Shown one piece after another: positions 36,412-47,775 of a stretch of 64,000 bases of DNA (position 1 is its first letter; every line of letters starts with the position of its first letter). Origin of the DNA: Owenia fusiformis. Taxonomy: Eukaryota > Annelida > Polychaeta > Sabellida > Oweniidae. Below the pieces are notes generated by a model that worked only from the letters and a program-made list of their open reading frames with translations, was not told the origin of the DNA and made no database searches. Location of the stretch: the NCBI GenBank assembly GCA_903813345.2, contig CAIIXF020000010.1:36571425-36635424 (forward strand), given 5' to 3'. Both the position numbers and the translations under genes were made by a program.

Positions 36412-36903
36412 CACGGACGTCAAGTACGTTTCTGGCGAAAGCTGGAGCATAGATTATTTAAGAGGACTGGAAACAAGATGGCAGTCTATTTCAATTCTGG
36501 CAGTTCATTTTGGCCTATTTATCACTATTGACTCAGTTGTTCATCTAGTTTTACTTACCTTAGATGCTTAGTAATCTATTAAGTATAATTTTGTTTCCAA
36601 AATTATTGTCATTTGCGATAATTAGTACTAAAAGTACTTTGAACAGATCAGCTGCCATTTGCTTGGCTTAACCGTACCAGTCCACAAAAACAGTGAAATC
36701 ATATTAAAGATACCAATTAAACTTTAAAATTGAGGCAGATGCGATACAAAAAGCCTCTATTAATACAGATATACAGGTTACAGTCACCAAGATGATCTAA
36801 TTTCAGGCGAGATTCAGGAAATAAAAAGGTAGGTCATTCTGGTTTCCAGTCCTCTAAATAATCTATGCTCCGGCTTTCGCCAGAAACTTACTTGACGTCC
36901 GTG
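36412..36903. mobile_element. MITE with CACGGACGTCAAGTA ends
   Basis: Inverted arms of about 65 bp: CACGGACGTCAAGTACGTTT and CTGGCGAAAGC on the left, almost perfectly complementary to the right end at 36842-36903. The frame at 36356-36571 overlaps this arm and is not a gene. Confidence 0.75.
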
Positions 36904-37320
36904 ATCTTTTGTATATAAAATGAGAAAAAATGAAGCTATACTAGGAAATTATATCAGTTTAGATTTCCAGCCCAAGCAGTTGTTCAAATTAAAGCCAAAC
37001 TTTTGAAGGGGAGTGTAAGTCTTGGCAGCACTTTGGTTTTGATTATCGTATTGATTTTACAAGCTGATTTTACTATCTTGTCAGTTGTCATTGTCACTAT
37101 ATCTCTGTTATAATGTAAGTGTAAAAACAATCATTTTACAAGTTTTTAAGGTTAAAGTTCCACTTCTTTATTTTTCTTTATTTTGATTATTCCTCACATA
37201 GGTAAAGGTAGAATCAGATCAAGCAACAAACAATCTTTACTTATATTGTTTCAATTCTAGAATATATTTGGGTTGCATATGTATCTCACACTTTATTCAA
37301 GGAAAACTAAGATTATTACA
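36904..37320. other. Intron-like gap
   Basis: Nothing recognised. Confidence 0.25.
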
Positions 37321-37322
37321 TA

Positions 37323-38693
37323 CAGAGTGAGCCAAAAAAATGTAACCCAAACAAATGTATGTAAATAACTCAGTCATTCAGCATGGGTTCAAAATCATAT
37401 TTGGCACAACTAAACCTTAATCAATGTCATTGGTCTGTCCCTTATAGTCACAATTTTATGGTCATCTACAAAACATGGTCCAAATGCTGAAATGACTGAC
37501 TGGACATAAATTCCACCAGCTTTTTATCTTTGGGTCTATTTTTTCTACACTAACAACCCTTGAAACATTGAAACAAGAGATAAGAAGGAAGATGAGAGCC
37601 ATAAAACAAAATGTTTATGCTTGTGTTGTGAACAAGACTACGCCCAATACGTTCAAGTTGGCCTCCAGACTTGACGCCCATATTTTATGGCATGTTTTGT
37701 AAAATGGCCATAAAATCATGACCACTAGAGATACAACCAGAACAACGGCAACGCCAAAGCGTAGCGAATCCCATCGAACAGCCATGGATGGCATTTTTAC
37801 AAAGTATATAGCCGCCTTCTACCAAAAGTGTCATTAGACCATGTGCCATACTTATAGTATTCACATACCAAATATGAACAAAATCGCTTTACTACTTTTC
37901 GAGTAATAGTAAAATACATTAAAATGGCGGCCATTTTTCAAAATGGCTACCTTCTACCAAAAGTGTCATAGGACAGTGTGTCTGTGACAGTGTGTGTGAC
38001 AGTGTGCTTATAGTATTCACATACCAAATATGAACAAAATGGCTCTACTACTTTTTGAGTTATAGTAAAATACGCTTAAATAGTGGCCATTTTTCAAAAT
38101 GGCGGCCATTTTTTAAAATGGTCGCCTTCTATCAAAAGTGTTTTTAGACAGTGTGCAATGTTTCTAGTATTCACATACCAAATATGAACAAAATCGCTCC
38201 ACTACTTTTCGAGTTACAGCAAAAAGCGTAAAAAAACGAGTAAAGGCCGCCATTTTTCAAGATGGCTTCCATGTGCTTCTTTAATATCTACACTTCTAGC
38301 TTTATTAATGTCCTATATAATTTTTTTACATCTAAAACATATTGCTATTACAATCTTACATATTGCACCTAAATTACTGTAAATTCGGCACTAAAATGGC
38401 CGCCATTTTGAAAATCGGCTTTCGAGCAGACATTCTACCCCCATAGGGTATATGTGTACAAAATATGAACAAAATCGGGCCAACGGTATTTGAGTTATTG
38501 CCCAGAAGGACGGACGGACAGACGGATGGAGGCGTTCCCTATATCCCTCCAAACTTTGTTCGATGAGATAACCACTGAAACTTGGTATACCAATACATTG
38601 GACAAGGCTTGTTGTGCAAAATATGACACTCAACCCATGCAGGGTGACTGAGTTATTAAGATTTGTTTTGGTTACCTTTTTTGGCTCACCCTG
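37323..38693. mobile_element. TA-flanked element with CAGRGTGAGCCAAAAAA ends carrying an internal insertion
   Basis: Flanked by TA (37321-37322, 38694-38695). The outer roughly 250 bp on the left and 110 bp on the right match, in inverse orientation, the 354-bp MITE at 60073-60426. The middle (about 37735-38590) is a separate tandem-repeat block. Confidence 0.8.
37770..38580. repeat. Tandem repeat block ending in a GGACGGACAGACGGA motif
   Basis: Units of about 135-175 bp contain CTTCTACCAAAAGTGTCAT, CACATACCAAATATGAACAA and AAAATGGCGGCCATTTT (3-4 copies). The block ends with AAATCGGGCCAACGG and GGACGGACGGACAGACGGAT. It lies inside the element at 37323-38693. Confidence 0.7.
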
Positions 38694-38695
38694 TA

Positions 38696-39376
38696 TTAGA
38701 GCTCTTTTTTCAGTTCTACATCTCTTCTTTGTCACTTTGATGTTTATTTTAAATCATATTGTTCTAAGTCCAAGTGTTACATATGCTACACTAGTAGCTG
38801 ATATTTTTTTTATCCAAGGTGTATTTAGGATGATACTGTGAATATGTTTCTTCTTGATTTTCGGGACATTCCTGTCATCTATTCATTCCCCAGTTCCCTG
38901 ATACCTGAGGGATAATGGAGCATAATGTGTTGTTATCTGAAAGCAAATGAAGATTATTTAACACATGTAGGGTAAAAGAAAGTCATAGAAAATATTGGAA
39001 GACCAAGTAAAACAGACCAAGATTTTTCATTTAATTTATTAAATATAATCTAGAAATTATTGTTTTTAGTGATTTTTAGTGGTAGCCCCTTTATATTTAT
39101 GGTTAAAAAAATAAAAACACGAAGGTCCTTGTAATCATCAGTATTTTATTACATATTTTATAGCTTTAAATAATTTGCTGGGAAATTAATTCAATTTAAT
39201 ATTAGAAATTATATATTCTAAATAAGAACATTTATTAAGGATGGTGTGTCAGCATTAGCAACTGACTTGGTTCATTCCTCAGGCCTAGTACACATTACAG
39301 GTACAAAATTGAAGTTACAGGATTTAAAATAGTTTTATGGCACACTCTAGTAAATATAGTACACATCTCACACATG
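38696..39376. other. Intron-like gap
   Basis: No feature recognised. Confidence 0.25.
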
Positions 39377-39378
39377 TA

Positions 39379-39420
39379 CAGGGTAGACCAAAAAAGTCCA
39401 CATTTTTGATTTTGATTTTG
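39379..39420 (+). mobile_element. Solitary left end of a TA/CAGGGT element
   Basis: TA then CAGGGTAGACCAAAAAAGTC. No matching right end was found in the window, so this is probably a truncated copy. Confidence 0.4.
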
Positions 39421-39927
39421 TAATATCTGCTGATGTGTTCCATAAATCCATAAACTATATATCATCAGGAAGATAATAGAATTTCCGACAAAATGATTCC
39501 TAAAATATGAATGGCTATTGGTGACTCTATGGTAATTTCTAGATGTGTTGAACTTGTTTCATAATATTATATTGCTTAATCAACATTTTTAGGTTTTTAT
39601 ATATCAAGAAAAAGTATTGGGGTTGTTTGTTATCATTGTATAGCTTTAAAATAATCATAGAATCTATTTTTATGCATTGCAGTTCGTTATTAAATAGATT
39701 GTTAGAGACATTGATATTTGCAAAGAAAATCAATTGAAATTTTTCCATAAGCCGTAATATATTGAATACATTTCCATTATTTTCTCTTCTGGAGCATTTA
39801 ATTGCATTGTTTGCCATTTAAAATCTCAGTTAAGCTTGGTTATATAAGTACAACATCATTATTGACCAAAACTCTACCGATGATTACAAGGAGTGTTCAT
39901 GTTATTAAAATATAAGCTTGAAATTAC

Positions 39928-40059
39928 CTTATCAGCGTAGTAGTCAGTAGAAGACCGAGATGCAGCTCTACAACAGAGGCATTTCCCTCAGGAGTCAGTC
40001 TCATACATTCCCATTCACACAGATGTATGTATAGAGTACGCACGTAGATGTCAGCATAA
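39928..40059 (-). CDS. Internal coding exon of the unrecognised minus-strand gene
   Basis: 132 nt between an acceptor (CAATTTATTTCAG) and a donor (ATAAG/GTAATT), phase 2 on both sides. The only open frame reads YADIYVRTLYIHLCEWECMR, then LTPEGNASVVELHLGLLLTT. The other two frames stop early. The composition suggests a folded helical domain, not low-complexity sequence. It joins in phase to 33993-34127, 5.8 kb downstream. Its upstream neighbour is unresolved, because the exon at 41168 exits in phase 1. Confidence 0.5.
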
Positions 40060-40376
40060 CTGAAATAAATTGAATTTGATATAAGAAATTACATATTCTA
40101 CTAGTACATGTATACAAATAATATTTAATAATGATGGTGTGGCAGTATTCAGGTGTCACAGGAAAAAAAAAATCTGTCCAAAATTTGGATAAAATCTCAT
40201 GAAACATACACAAGAGCAGGATTTAGTACATGTATTAAGTAAGTCTTCTTGAAATTAAATTGAAAGGCCTCACATACCGCATTTCGAAAACATTGGTCTA
40301 GTATTGGAGTACTACACGCATAATAAAGCCTAAGCTCTAAGCCAAAGTGACTGGAACTTTATATGGGCATTTAATA
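40060..40376. other. Intron-like gap with a possible small exon
   Basis: On the minus strand a good donor (GAAATGCG/GTATGT) lies near 40276 with several possible acceptors upstream. A 59-nt segment would be open in one frame, but its phases do not join cleanly to 39928-40059. Confidence 0.25.
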
Positions 40377-40378
40377 TA

Positions 40379-40999
40379 CAGGGTGTCCAGAAAGTATGGG
40401 GGCCCCCTAGGCAGACATTTTTCAATGTCTCCATAGTATGTGCCATATATCATTTGAAAGATCATCCAAAATTACACCGATCTGCCAAGTATCACAGTTG
40501 AACTCAAAATGGGAAAAAGTTAAAAAAAATTAAAGTCAGTTTTACACCAAAATAATAGTCGGTGTGTCTCCCTGAGTCCCTAAGCCATGTTAATGGCAGC
40601 AATGCTTTCCATATATAACCTCAAACGTGCTTCAAATAGGGATTTGGCATTTTTTATCCTCATAAAATGTTTTTAAAGCATTCTAGAAGAGTTTCCCTGG
40701 AGTATCTACCCTCAACTTCCTCTTTTTAGAACTCAATATCCATCCTTTTGTCGACAATAGCTCCCATATTTTCGGTCACATTCAGGTCAGGGCTGTTACC
40801 AGGATACTAAAATGAACTATATGTTTAGCTAAACACTTAGTTTTAAAATGCCTGTAACTATTTACCATTTGTGAGTTGAACCATGATACTTGGCAAATTA
40901 ATGTAAGTTTGGATAAGCTTTAAAATGATATATGACACATACTATGAAGACATTGGTATATGTCCGCCTAGGGGGCCCCCATACTTTCGGGACACCCTG
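40379..40999. mobile_element. MITE with CAGGGTGTCCAGAAAGTATG ends
   Basis: Flanked by TA (40377-40378, 41000-41001). The ends are complementary over about 30 bp (GTATGGGGGCCCCCTAG inside) and the inner parts pair for roughly 90 bp. No coding frame. Confidence 0.85.
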
Positions 41000-41001
41000 T
41001 A

Positions 41002-41135
41002 CAGGGTATCAAATAAATATGTTCTCCCCCTTAACTTTATGATCCACATAATGTTGGATAACTTTTTTGTCTGCATGATATCTGAATTGTTCCTTAGCAC
41101 AGTAAAACTATCTATCATATTTATTTGACACGCTG
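41002..41135. mobile_element. 134-bp MITE sharing a TA with its neighbour
   Basis: CAGGGTATCAAATAAATATG on the left pairs with CATATTTATTTGACACGCTG on the right. TA at 41000-41001 is also the right target site of the preceding element; TA follows at 41136-41137. Confidence 0.8.
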
Positions 41136-41167
41136 TACATTCGATTTATCTAACATTGTGTACATAC

Positions 41168-41282
41168 CTCGAAAATCACATTTTTCTGCAACATGGCAGA
41201 TCTCAATCATTGGCATAACATTCAAAGATGGAGTCAACAGGTAAAGAGGCATGGTTGCTACATGTCCATTCTCACTCGGTAG
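41168..41282 (-). CDS. Internal coding exon of the unrecognised minus-strand gene
   Basis: 115 nt between an excellent acceptor (TTATTTTCTTCCAG) and donor (CGAG/GTATGT). Only one frame is open: it enters in phase 0 with LPSENGHVATMPLYLLTPSL and continues NVMPMIEICHVAEKCDFR, leaving in phase 1. The peptide looks globular and I cannot assign it. At least one more exon is needed on each side to reconcile phases with 39928-40059 and with the start exon at 42952. Confidence 0.5.
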
Positions 41283-41499
41283 CTGGAAGAAAATAAGTGT
41301 ACATTATTGATAATATTGAATAATATTGATCATTTAGAAGGTATAAAAAGCTTTTATATGTGTAATTTGAATGAATGTTGCACCTATCAATGTTGCACCC
41401 ATCAATTTAGACCCAATAAAATACAAAATAAAACTCGTGAACTGGTAAATAAAATGAGTTTGAATTCATATAATACATGTATTGTCATATATTGTATTA

Positions 41500-42600
41500 T
41501 TATATCTTTTCATGTGGTGTTTAAACGCCATATAAGGAAATCAAATAATCCGAACCGGACTAGGAACCCACATTTAAGGTCTTGTGGTGGTACAAATGTT
41601 GATAGATGAGAAAATCTACTTGGAGTTTATCTTAGCTATTACATACACATTAAGCTGAATACATGAACCTTCAGAAATACACTTTTCAAGTGGTGTCTGA
41701 ACTCTGAACACCATATAAGGAAAATGAACAATCCAAACCAGACTGGGGAGTCGGGGACCCACATTTGAGATCTCGGGGGTACAAATGGCGATAGGTGAGA
41801 AAATATACCAGGAGTTATGCTTAGCTATTACGTACATACTAAGCTGATTATATGAACCTTCAGAAATAAACTTTTCAAGTGGTGTCTGAACACCATTTAA
41901 GGAAATCAAACAATCCAAACCAGATTACATGGATTAGGGACCCACATTTGAGGTCTCAGGGGTAAAACTGGCGATGGATCAGAAAATATACCAGGAGTTA
42001 TGCTTAGCTATTTAACACACATTAAGCTGAATATATGAACCTTCAGAAATAATCTTTCATATGGTGTATTAACACCATATAAGGAAATCGAACTATCCGA
42101 ATTGGACTAGGGACCCACATTTGAGGTCTCAGGGGTAAAACTGGCGATGGATCAGAAAATATACCAGGAGTTATGCTTAGCTATTTAACACACATTAAGC
42201 TGAATATATGAACCTTCAGAAATAATCTTTCATATGGTGTATAAACACCATATAATGAAATTGAACTATCCGAATTGGACTAGGGACCCACATTTGAGGT
42301 CCCGGGGGTACAAATGACCATGGATGAGAAAATCTATCAGGAGTTATGCTTAGGCTTAGCTATTTAACACACATTAAGCTGAATATATGAACCTTCGGAA
42401 ATAATCGTTCATATGGTGTCTAAACACCATATAAGGAACTCGAACAATCCGAACTGGACTAGGGACCCACATTTGAGGTCTCGAGGGGTACAAATGGCGA
42501 TGGATGAGAAAATCTACCAAGAGTTATGCTTAGATATTACACACAAATTGACCTGTATTCATGAACCCTCAGAAATAAGCTTTTCACAATTTTTCCTCAA
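41500..42600. repeat. 182-bp tandem repeat, about six copies
   Basis: Each unit contains a small palindrome (TGGTGTNTNAACACCATATA), then GGACCCACATTTGAGGTCTC, GATGAGAAAATCTACCAG, AGTTATGCTTAGCTATT and GAACCTTCAGAAATA. Anchors recur at about 180-184 bp. The frames inside are repeats read through. Confidence 0.85.
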
Positions 42601-42951
42601 AATCCCTTATCTAGAGACGCTGAAAACTAACAATTTGAACTGCAAATGACACCAAAATCCGCCAACACTTTGGTTGATAATTCCGTCAAAATTTGATGAA
42701 TAATTTTCAAAGTTGCTCAAAAGTATACCTGTTATGTGCTCCAAATGTGTACCAAAGAAAAAATTTCTAACCTTCTAGCAAAGTACTGAAAATTAAGAAG
42801 ACGCTGGGTCTCAGGAAAAGCACCTGTTTTTATTCATCAAAGTTTGAGAGTCTCGATCAGTAAGAAATTGCAATATTTATGGATCTTTTCTCATACCACG
42901 TCAAAGCTATGAATCTCAGGATTCCAGTGGCACTCCTCGTTTTAAACTTAC
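42601..42951. other. Intron-like gap
   Basis: On the minus strand AATTTTCAG (near 42788) and CAG/GTATAC (near 42729) could bound a 57-nt segment, but all frames contain stops. Nothing else is seen. Confidence 0.25.
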
Positions 42952-42998
42952 CTTAAAAATACCGAAGATTGTCCATAAAACGTGCAAAAAGGCTGCAT
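42952..42998 (-). CDS. Candidate first coding exon of the unrecognised minus-strand gene
   Basis: ATG at 42998 (context ACGACAATGC) opens MQPFCTFYGQSSVFL and reaches a strong donor (TTAAG/GTAAGT) in phase 2. It is too short for domain assignment. Upstream sequence is CpG-richer than average, consistent with a promoter. The link to 41168-41282 requires an unseen exon of length 3n+1. Confidence 0.35.
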
Positions 42999-43271
42999 TG
43001 TCGTGACCCGTTCAGACACTGCAGCGCGTTCCTTTATCCTGTTAGTTCAAGGTCAAAACGTTGCTATAGTGACGTTATAGTACGCGCGCGCTAAACCCGG
43101 GTATCTTGGCATTAACGTGAAAAACGAATTTTGCGCAAAAATAAAAAATTGAAAAAATGATCGGGCATCAAACATGAGGGTTGTGTCATGTGGGCAACAT
43201 GGTGGTCGAAGGATTTCCCGGGAGTAATTGTACCCCTGTATTGAGCACATTTATTGACAGCAATGGGCACC
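42999..43271 (-). promoter_or_regulatory. CpG-rich putative promoter/5'UTR
   Basis: Contains GCAGCGCGTTCC, TACGCGCGCGCTAAACCCGG and a cluster of ACGT sites upstream of the ATG at 42998. No TATA box is evident. The role is inferred from position. Confidence 0.3.
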
Positions 43272-43736
43272 GGCAAAACTGCCCTAATTCACGTCACCAT
43301 ACTAGTCAATGGGCAAAAGGGCAAACGCCTGACTTTTTATCTCGAGTTATGGATTTATGTGGCCTCACTGGCCTATCTGAGGTTCTAAAGCTATGTCTAA
43401 GCTACATCTTGACACTAAACTCAATAGGGGCCAATCATCTACTTTTTGAAATAATTGGTCAATTGTGACACTACCCCCTCTCTCTGCAGACACAAATTTA
43501 AATTCACAAAAATGAAGGCAAAATTAATACGCCACTTGACTCGAAATTTTCCTTCAGATAACCCAAATAAACGCATTTTCAGAAGAAATGGCATGTTGTC
43601 ATTGCAAAAAGATGACAACTGTGCCTACATACTAGCTTACTGACTCGTCATGATCACAATTGTGTTGGGACTACATTTATTTTTGAATACTACTTTTTTC
43701 TATTCAGCGGAAGTGACGTATTAGGGCATTTTGGCC
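43272..43736. mobile_element. 465-bp TIR element, copy 1 of an identical pair
   Basis: The left end GGCAAAACTGCCCTAATTCA and right end ACGTATTAGGGCATTTTGGCC form an imperfect TIR of about 22 bp. Base-for-base identical, as far as I can read, to 44602-45066. The open frames in it (43181-43468, 43455-43643) recur in copy 2 and match nothing I know. Confidence 0.7.
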
Positions 43737-44601
43737 TAATAGCCACATGGTTGGATGATTTCTGGCTTTAAATTGCGTTTTTCCAATTTACTAGAGTTTT
43801 TCAAGTAGTTTTGTGCAGTTTAAGAATATTCTGACAGCAATTATGAAAAATATGGCTACTTCATTACCCCTGGGGTCATTTTTCCAAGAACCCAATGGTT
43901 TTCCTTTAAATTTGACTAGTTTTTCATTTACATCATGAAATCCACTGCCTGATGGTGACATTTTTCAGTATTGTGTCAAGAAATTGAGTATTTTATTGCA
44001 TATTGCGATTTTTAGCCAAAATCACTGAACCATGAACCAGAAAATTGGACAAATTTGGCCCACTTTTTGGCAAAATCTTACTAAAATCATCACTTTTTCA
44101 TACTTTATTCCATTCAACAACCTCCTGATTTGAAAAATGATGACAAATTTGATCAGTTTTGACTCTGGCCTAGAGAATTGGGACTTTTGAGATATTTTTT
44201 AGCTCGAATGTAGTCATTCAGAGTGAATAAATACATCAAAAATTGACACTTAACTCACCAATTTCTGACTGCACCCCCGATATGTACCTTCTTTCTATAC
44301 TGGAAACCATAAGATGGAAAATTCAATCTTTATTATGAATAGCAACTCGTTGGCTCTCCCATTTACGACAAAAAATGACATTTAGGGGTCACTAAGGACA
44401 AAATTGTAGCCAAATATCCTCAAAATCAGTGGTTTTTGGGGTAAAAAGCGAAAATTGCTGATTCAGCAAAAACATTAAATTTGTTCATGAAAATTCCCCT
44501 TTTTGCCTCCGTCCAAAATATGTTTCACACTAATAAACTTCAATTCTGGGCGATTCTGAGTAGTTTTAAAAAAATTCGGTCACTTTCACATGTGACTAAT
44601 A
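43737..44601. other. 865-bp spacer between the identical elements, with inverted ends
   Basis: It begins TAATAGCCACATGG and ends CACATGTGACTAATA, giving complementary ends that include the flanking GGC. It lacks a polypurine tract or convincing primer-binding site. No gene. Confidence 0.45.
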
Positions 44602-45066
44602 GGCAAAACTGCCCTAATTCACGTCACCATACTAGTCAATGGGCAAAAGGGCAAACGCCTGACTTTTTATCTCGAGTTATGGATTTATGTGGCCTCACTG
44701 GCCTATCTGAGGTTCTAAAGCTATGTCTAAGCTACATCTTGACACTAAACTCAATAGGGGCCAATCATCTACTTTTTGAAATAATTGGTCAATTGTGACA
44801 CTACCCCCTCTCTCTGCAGACACAAATTTAAATTCACAAAAATGAAGGCAAAATTAATACGCCACTTGACTCGAAATTTTCCTTCAGATAACCCAAATAA
44901 ACGCATTTTCAGAAGAAATGGCATGTTGTCATTGCAAAAAGATGACAACTGTGCCTACATACTAGCTTACTGACTCGTCATGATCACAATTGTGTTGGGA
45001 CTACATTTATTTTTGAATACTACTTTTTTCTATTCAGCGGAAGTGACGTATTAGGGCATTTTGGCC
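44602..45066. mobile_element. 465-bp TIR element, copy 2 of an identical pair
   Basis: Same orientation and sequence as 43272-43736, 1330 bp downstream. Followed by ACCATAG, while copy 1 is preceded by GCACC. Confidence 0.7.
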
Positions 45067-45137
45067 ACCATAGTTTTACGACATTACCATAAAGTAGTTC
45101 TCATATCATAACAATAACACGATGACGTCACGCTAGA

Positions 45138-45159
45138 TTTGATTTAGTCCACCACGTCC
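45138..45159 (-). mobile_element. Inverted terminus GGACGTGGTGGACTAA next to TTAA (right)
   Basis: Reads TTTAGTCCACCACGTCC on the plus strand, then TTAA at 45160-45163. The only complementary partner in the window is at 29475. Confidence 0.55.
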
Positions 45160-45165
45160 TTAACT

Positions 45166-47775
45166 GGACGTTAGTCATTACTATCACTATATCTTGTTGA
45201 TGGCATAATTAAGGTTACTAGAACATTCCTTGCATGTGTTGTCCTAACTTGATGTAACCAGAAGTTATGGATTTGCCATGTATGTGACAAGCACGTTACA
45301 GTCTCTTTATTTTGGCAAAGTCGTTGTTAAGGTTGGTACTACATTCCTGGCTCGTGATATCTAAGTCGAACGTAACTTGTATACTCATTTATGCGTGTCC
45401 ACACTTTCCTTTGCCTACAACGTTCTATAGTTAATGTTACCAGAACTTTAACTTGGCCACGTATATGTGACGTTGCATTAGCACGTTACAGTCTGTTATT
45501 TTATTTTTGCAGTCATTGTAAGGTTGCTACTACATTCCTAGCACATGATATTTAAGTAAAATGTAACGTTGTATAAACATCTGTGCGAGTCCAGACCTTC
45601 CTGTGCCTACATCGGTCCAAGACAAACGTTACCAGAACTTTAAACTGGCCAGGTATATGTTACGTTGCATAAGCACATAACAGTTTCACTATTTTTGCGA
45701 AGTCATTGTTAAGGTTGGTTCTACATTCCTGGCACGTAATATTTAAGTCAAATGTAACGTTCTTTAAACATCTGTGCGAGTCCACACCTTCCTGTACCTA
45801 CAACGTTCCATAATTAGCGTACCAGAACTTAAAACTGGCCACGTATATGTGACGTTGCATAAGCACATTACAGTCTCGTTATTTTTGCGAAGTTATCGTT
45901 TAAACTGGTTCTACATTCCTGGCACGTGATATTTAAGTCAAATGTAACGTTCTTTGAACATCTGTGCGAGTCCACAACTTCCTGTACCTACAACGTTCCA
46001 TAATTAACGTATCAGAAATTTAGATTGGCCACGTATTTATGACGTAATGTAAGTACGTTACATTTTCGTTATTTTGGCGAAGTCATCGTCTAGGTTGGTT
46101 CCACGTTCCTGGCACGTGATATTTAAGTCAAATGTAACGTTCTTTAAACATCTGTGCGAGTCCACACCTTCCTGTACCTACAACGTTCCATATCAACGTT
46201 ACCAGAAATTTAGATTGGCCACGTATATATGACGTAATGTGAGTACGTTACATTTTCGTTATTTTGGTGACGTAATTGTTAAGGTCGCTACTACGTTCCT
46301 GACACGTGATATTTAAGTCAAATGTAACGTTCTTTAAACATCTATGCGAGTCCACACCTTCCTGTACCTACAACGTTCCATATCAACGTTACCAGAAATT
46401 TAGATTGGCCACGTATATATGACGTAATGTAAGTACGTTACAGTTTCGTTATTTTGGCGACGTAATTGTTAAGGTCGCTACTACGTTCCTGACACGTGAT
46501 ATTTAAGTCAAATGTAACGTTCTTTAAACATCTGTGCGAGTCCACACCTTCCTGTACCTACAACGTTCCATATCAACGTTACCAGAAATTTAGATTGGCC
46601 ACGTATTTATGACGTAATGTAAGTACGTTACATTTTCGTTATTTTGGCGAAGTCATCGTTTAGGTTGGTTCTACGTTCCTGGCACGTGATATTTAAGTCA
46701 AATGTAACGTTCTTTAAACATCTGTGCGAGTCCACACCTTCCTGTACCTACAACGTTCCATATCAACGTTACCAGAAATTTAGATTGGCCACGTATTTAT
46801 GACGTAATGTAAGTACGTTACATTTTCGTTATTTTGGTGACGTAATTGTTAAGGTCGCTACTACGTTCCTGACACGTGATATTTAAGTCAAATGTAACGT
46901 TCTTTAAACATCTATGCGAGTCCACACCTTCCTGTACCTACAACGTTCCATATCAACGTTACCAGAAATTTAGATTGGCCACGTATATATGACGTAATGT
47001 AAGTACGTTACAGTTTCGTTATTTTGGCAACGTTATTGTTAAGGTCGCTACTACGTTCCTGACACGTGATATGTAAGTCAAATGTAACGTTCTTTAAACA
47101 TCTGTGCGAGTCCACACCTTCCTGTACCTACAACGTTCCATATCAACGTTACCAGAAATTTAGATTGGCCACGTATTTATGACGTAATGTAAGTACGTTA
47201 CATTTTCGTTATTTTGGTGACGTAATTGTTAAGGTCGCTACTACGTTCCTGACACGTGATATTTAAGTCAAATGTAACGTTCTTTAAACATCTGTGCGAG
47301 TCCACACCTTCCTGTACCTACAACGTTCCATATCAACGTTACCAGAAATTTAGATTGGCCACGTATTTATGACGTAATGTAAGTACGTTACATTTTCGTT
47401 ATTTTGGTGACGTAATTGTTAAGGTCGCTACTACGTTCCTGACACGTGATATTTAAGTCAAATGTAACGTTCTTTAAACATCTATGCGAGTCCACACCTT
47501 CCTGTACCTACAACGTTCCATATCAACGTTACCAGAAATTTAGATTGGCCACGTATATATGACGTAATGTAAGTACGTTACAGTTTCGTTATTTTAGCGA
47601 CGTAATTGTTAAGGTCGCTACTACGTTCCTGACACGTGATATTTAAGTCAAATGTAACGTTCTTTAAACATCTGTGCGAGTCCACACCTTCCTGTACCTA
47701 CAACGTTCCATATTTAACGTTGCTACAACTTGAGACATATATTCTGACGACGTTATCACAACGTAAAATTGTTAG
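45166..47775. repeat. 190-bp CpG-rich satellite array with 570-bp higher-order period
   Basis: The anchor CCTACAACGTTCCATA recurs exactly every 190 bp (45801, 45991, 46181, 46371, 46561, 46751, 46941, 47131, 47321, 47511, 47701), with diverged copies back to about 45170. Variant markers TCTATGCGAG (46341, 46911, 47481) and ACGTATATAT (46411, 46981, 47551) repeat every 570 bp, that is every third monomer. Dense in ACGT. The right edge contains GTTAGCTGGG, the complement of CCCAGC at the left edge of the 119-bp array. Confidence 0.95.

Noticed and set aside
39539-39817. 92-codon minus-strand frame as a gene
   Set aside because: Extremely AT-rich, low-complexity peptide with no motif; a stop lies directly before the ATG and no splice acceptor supports it.
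43272-45066. LTR retrotransposon formed by the identical 465-bp repeats
   Set aside because: No TG...CA ends, no convincing primer-binding site or polypurine tract, no gag/pol relics; each repeat has its own TIR.
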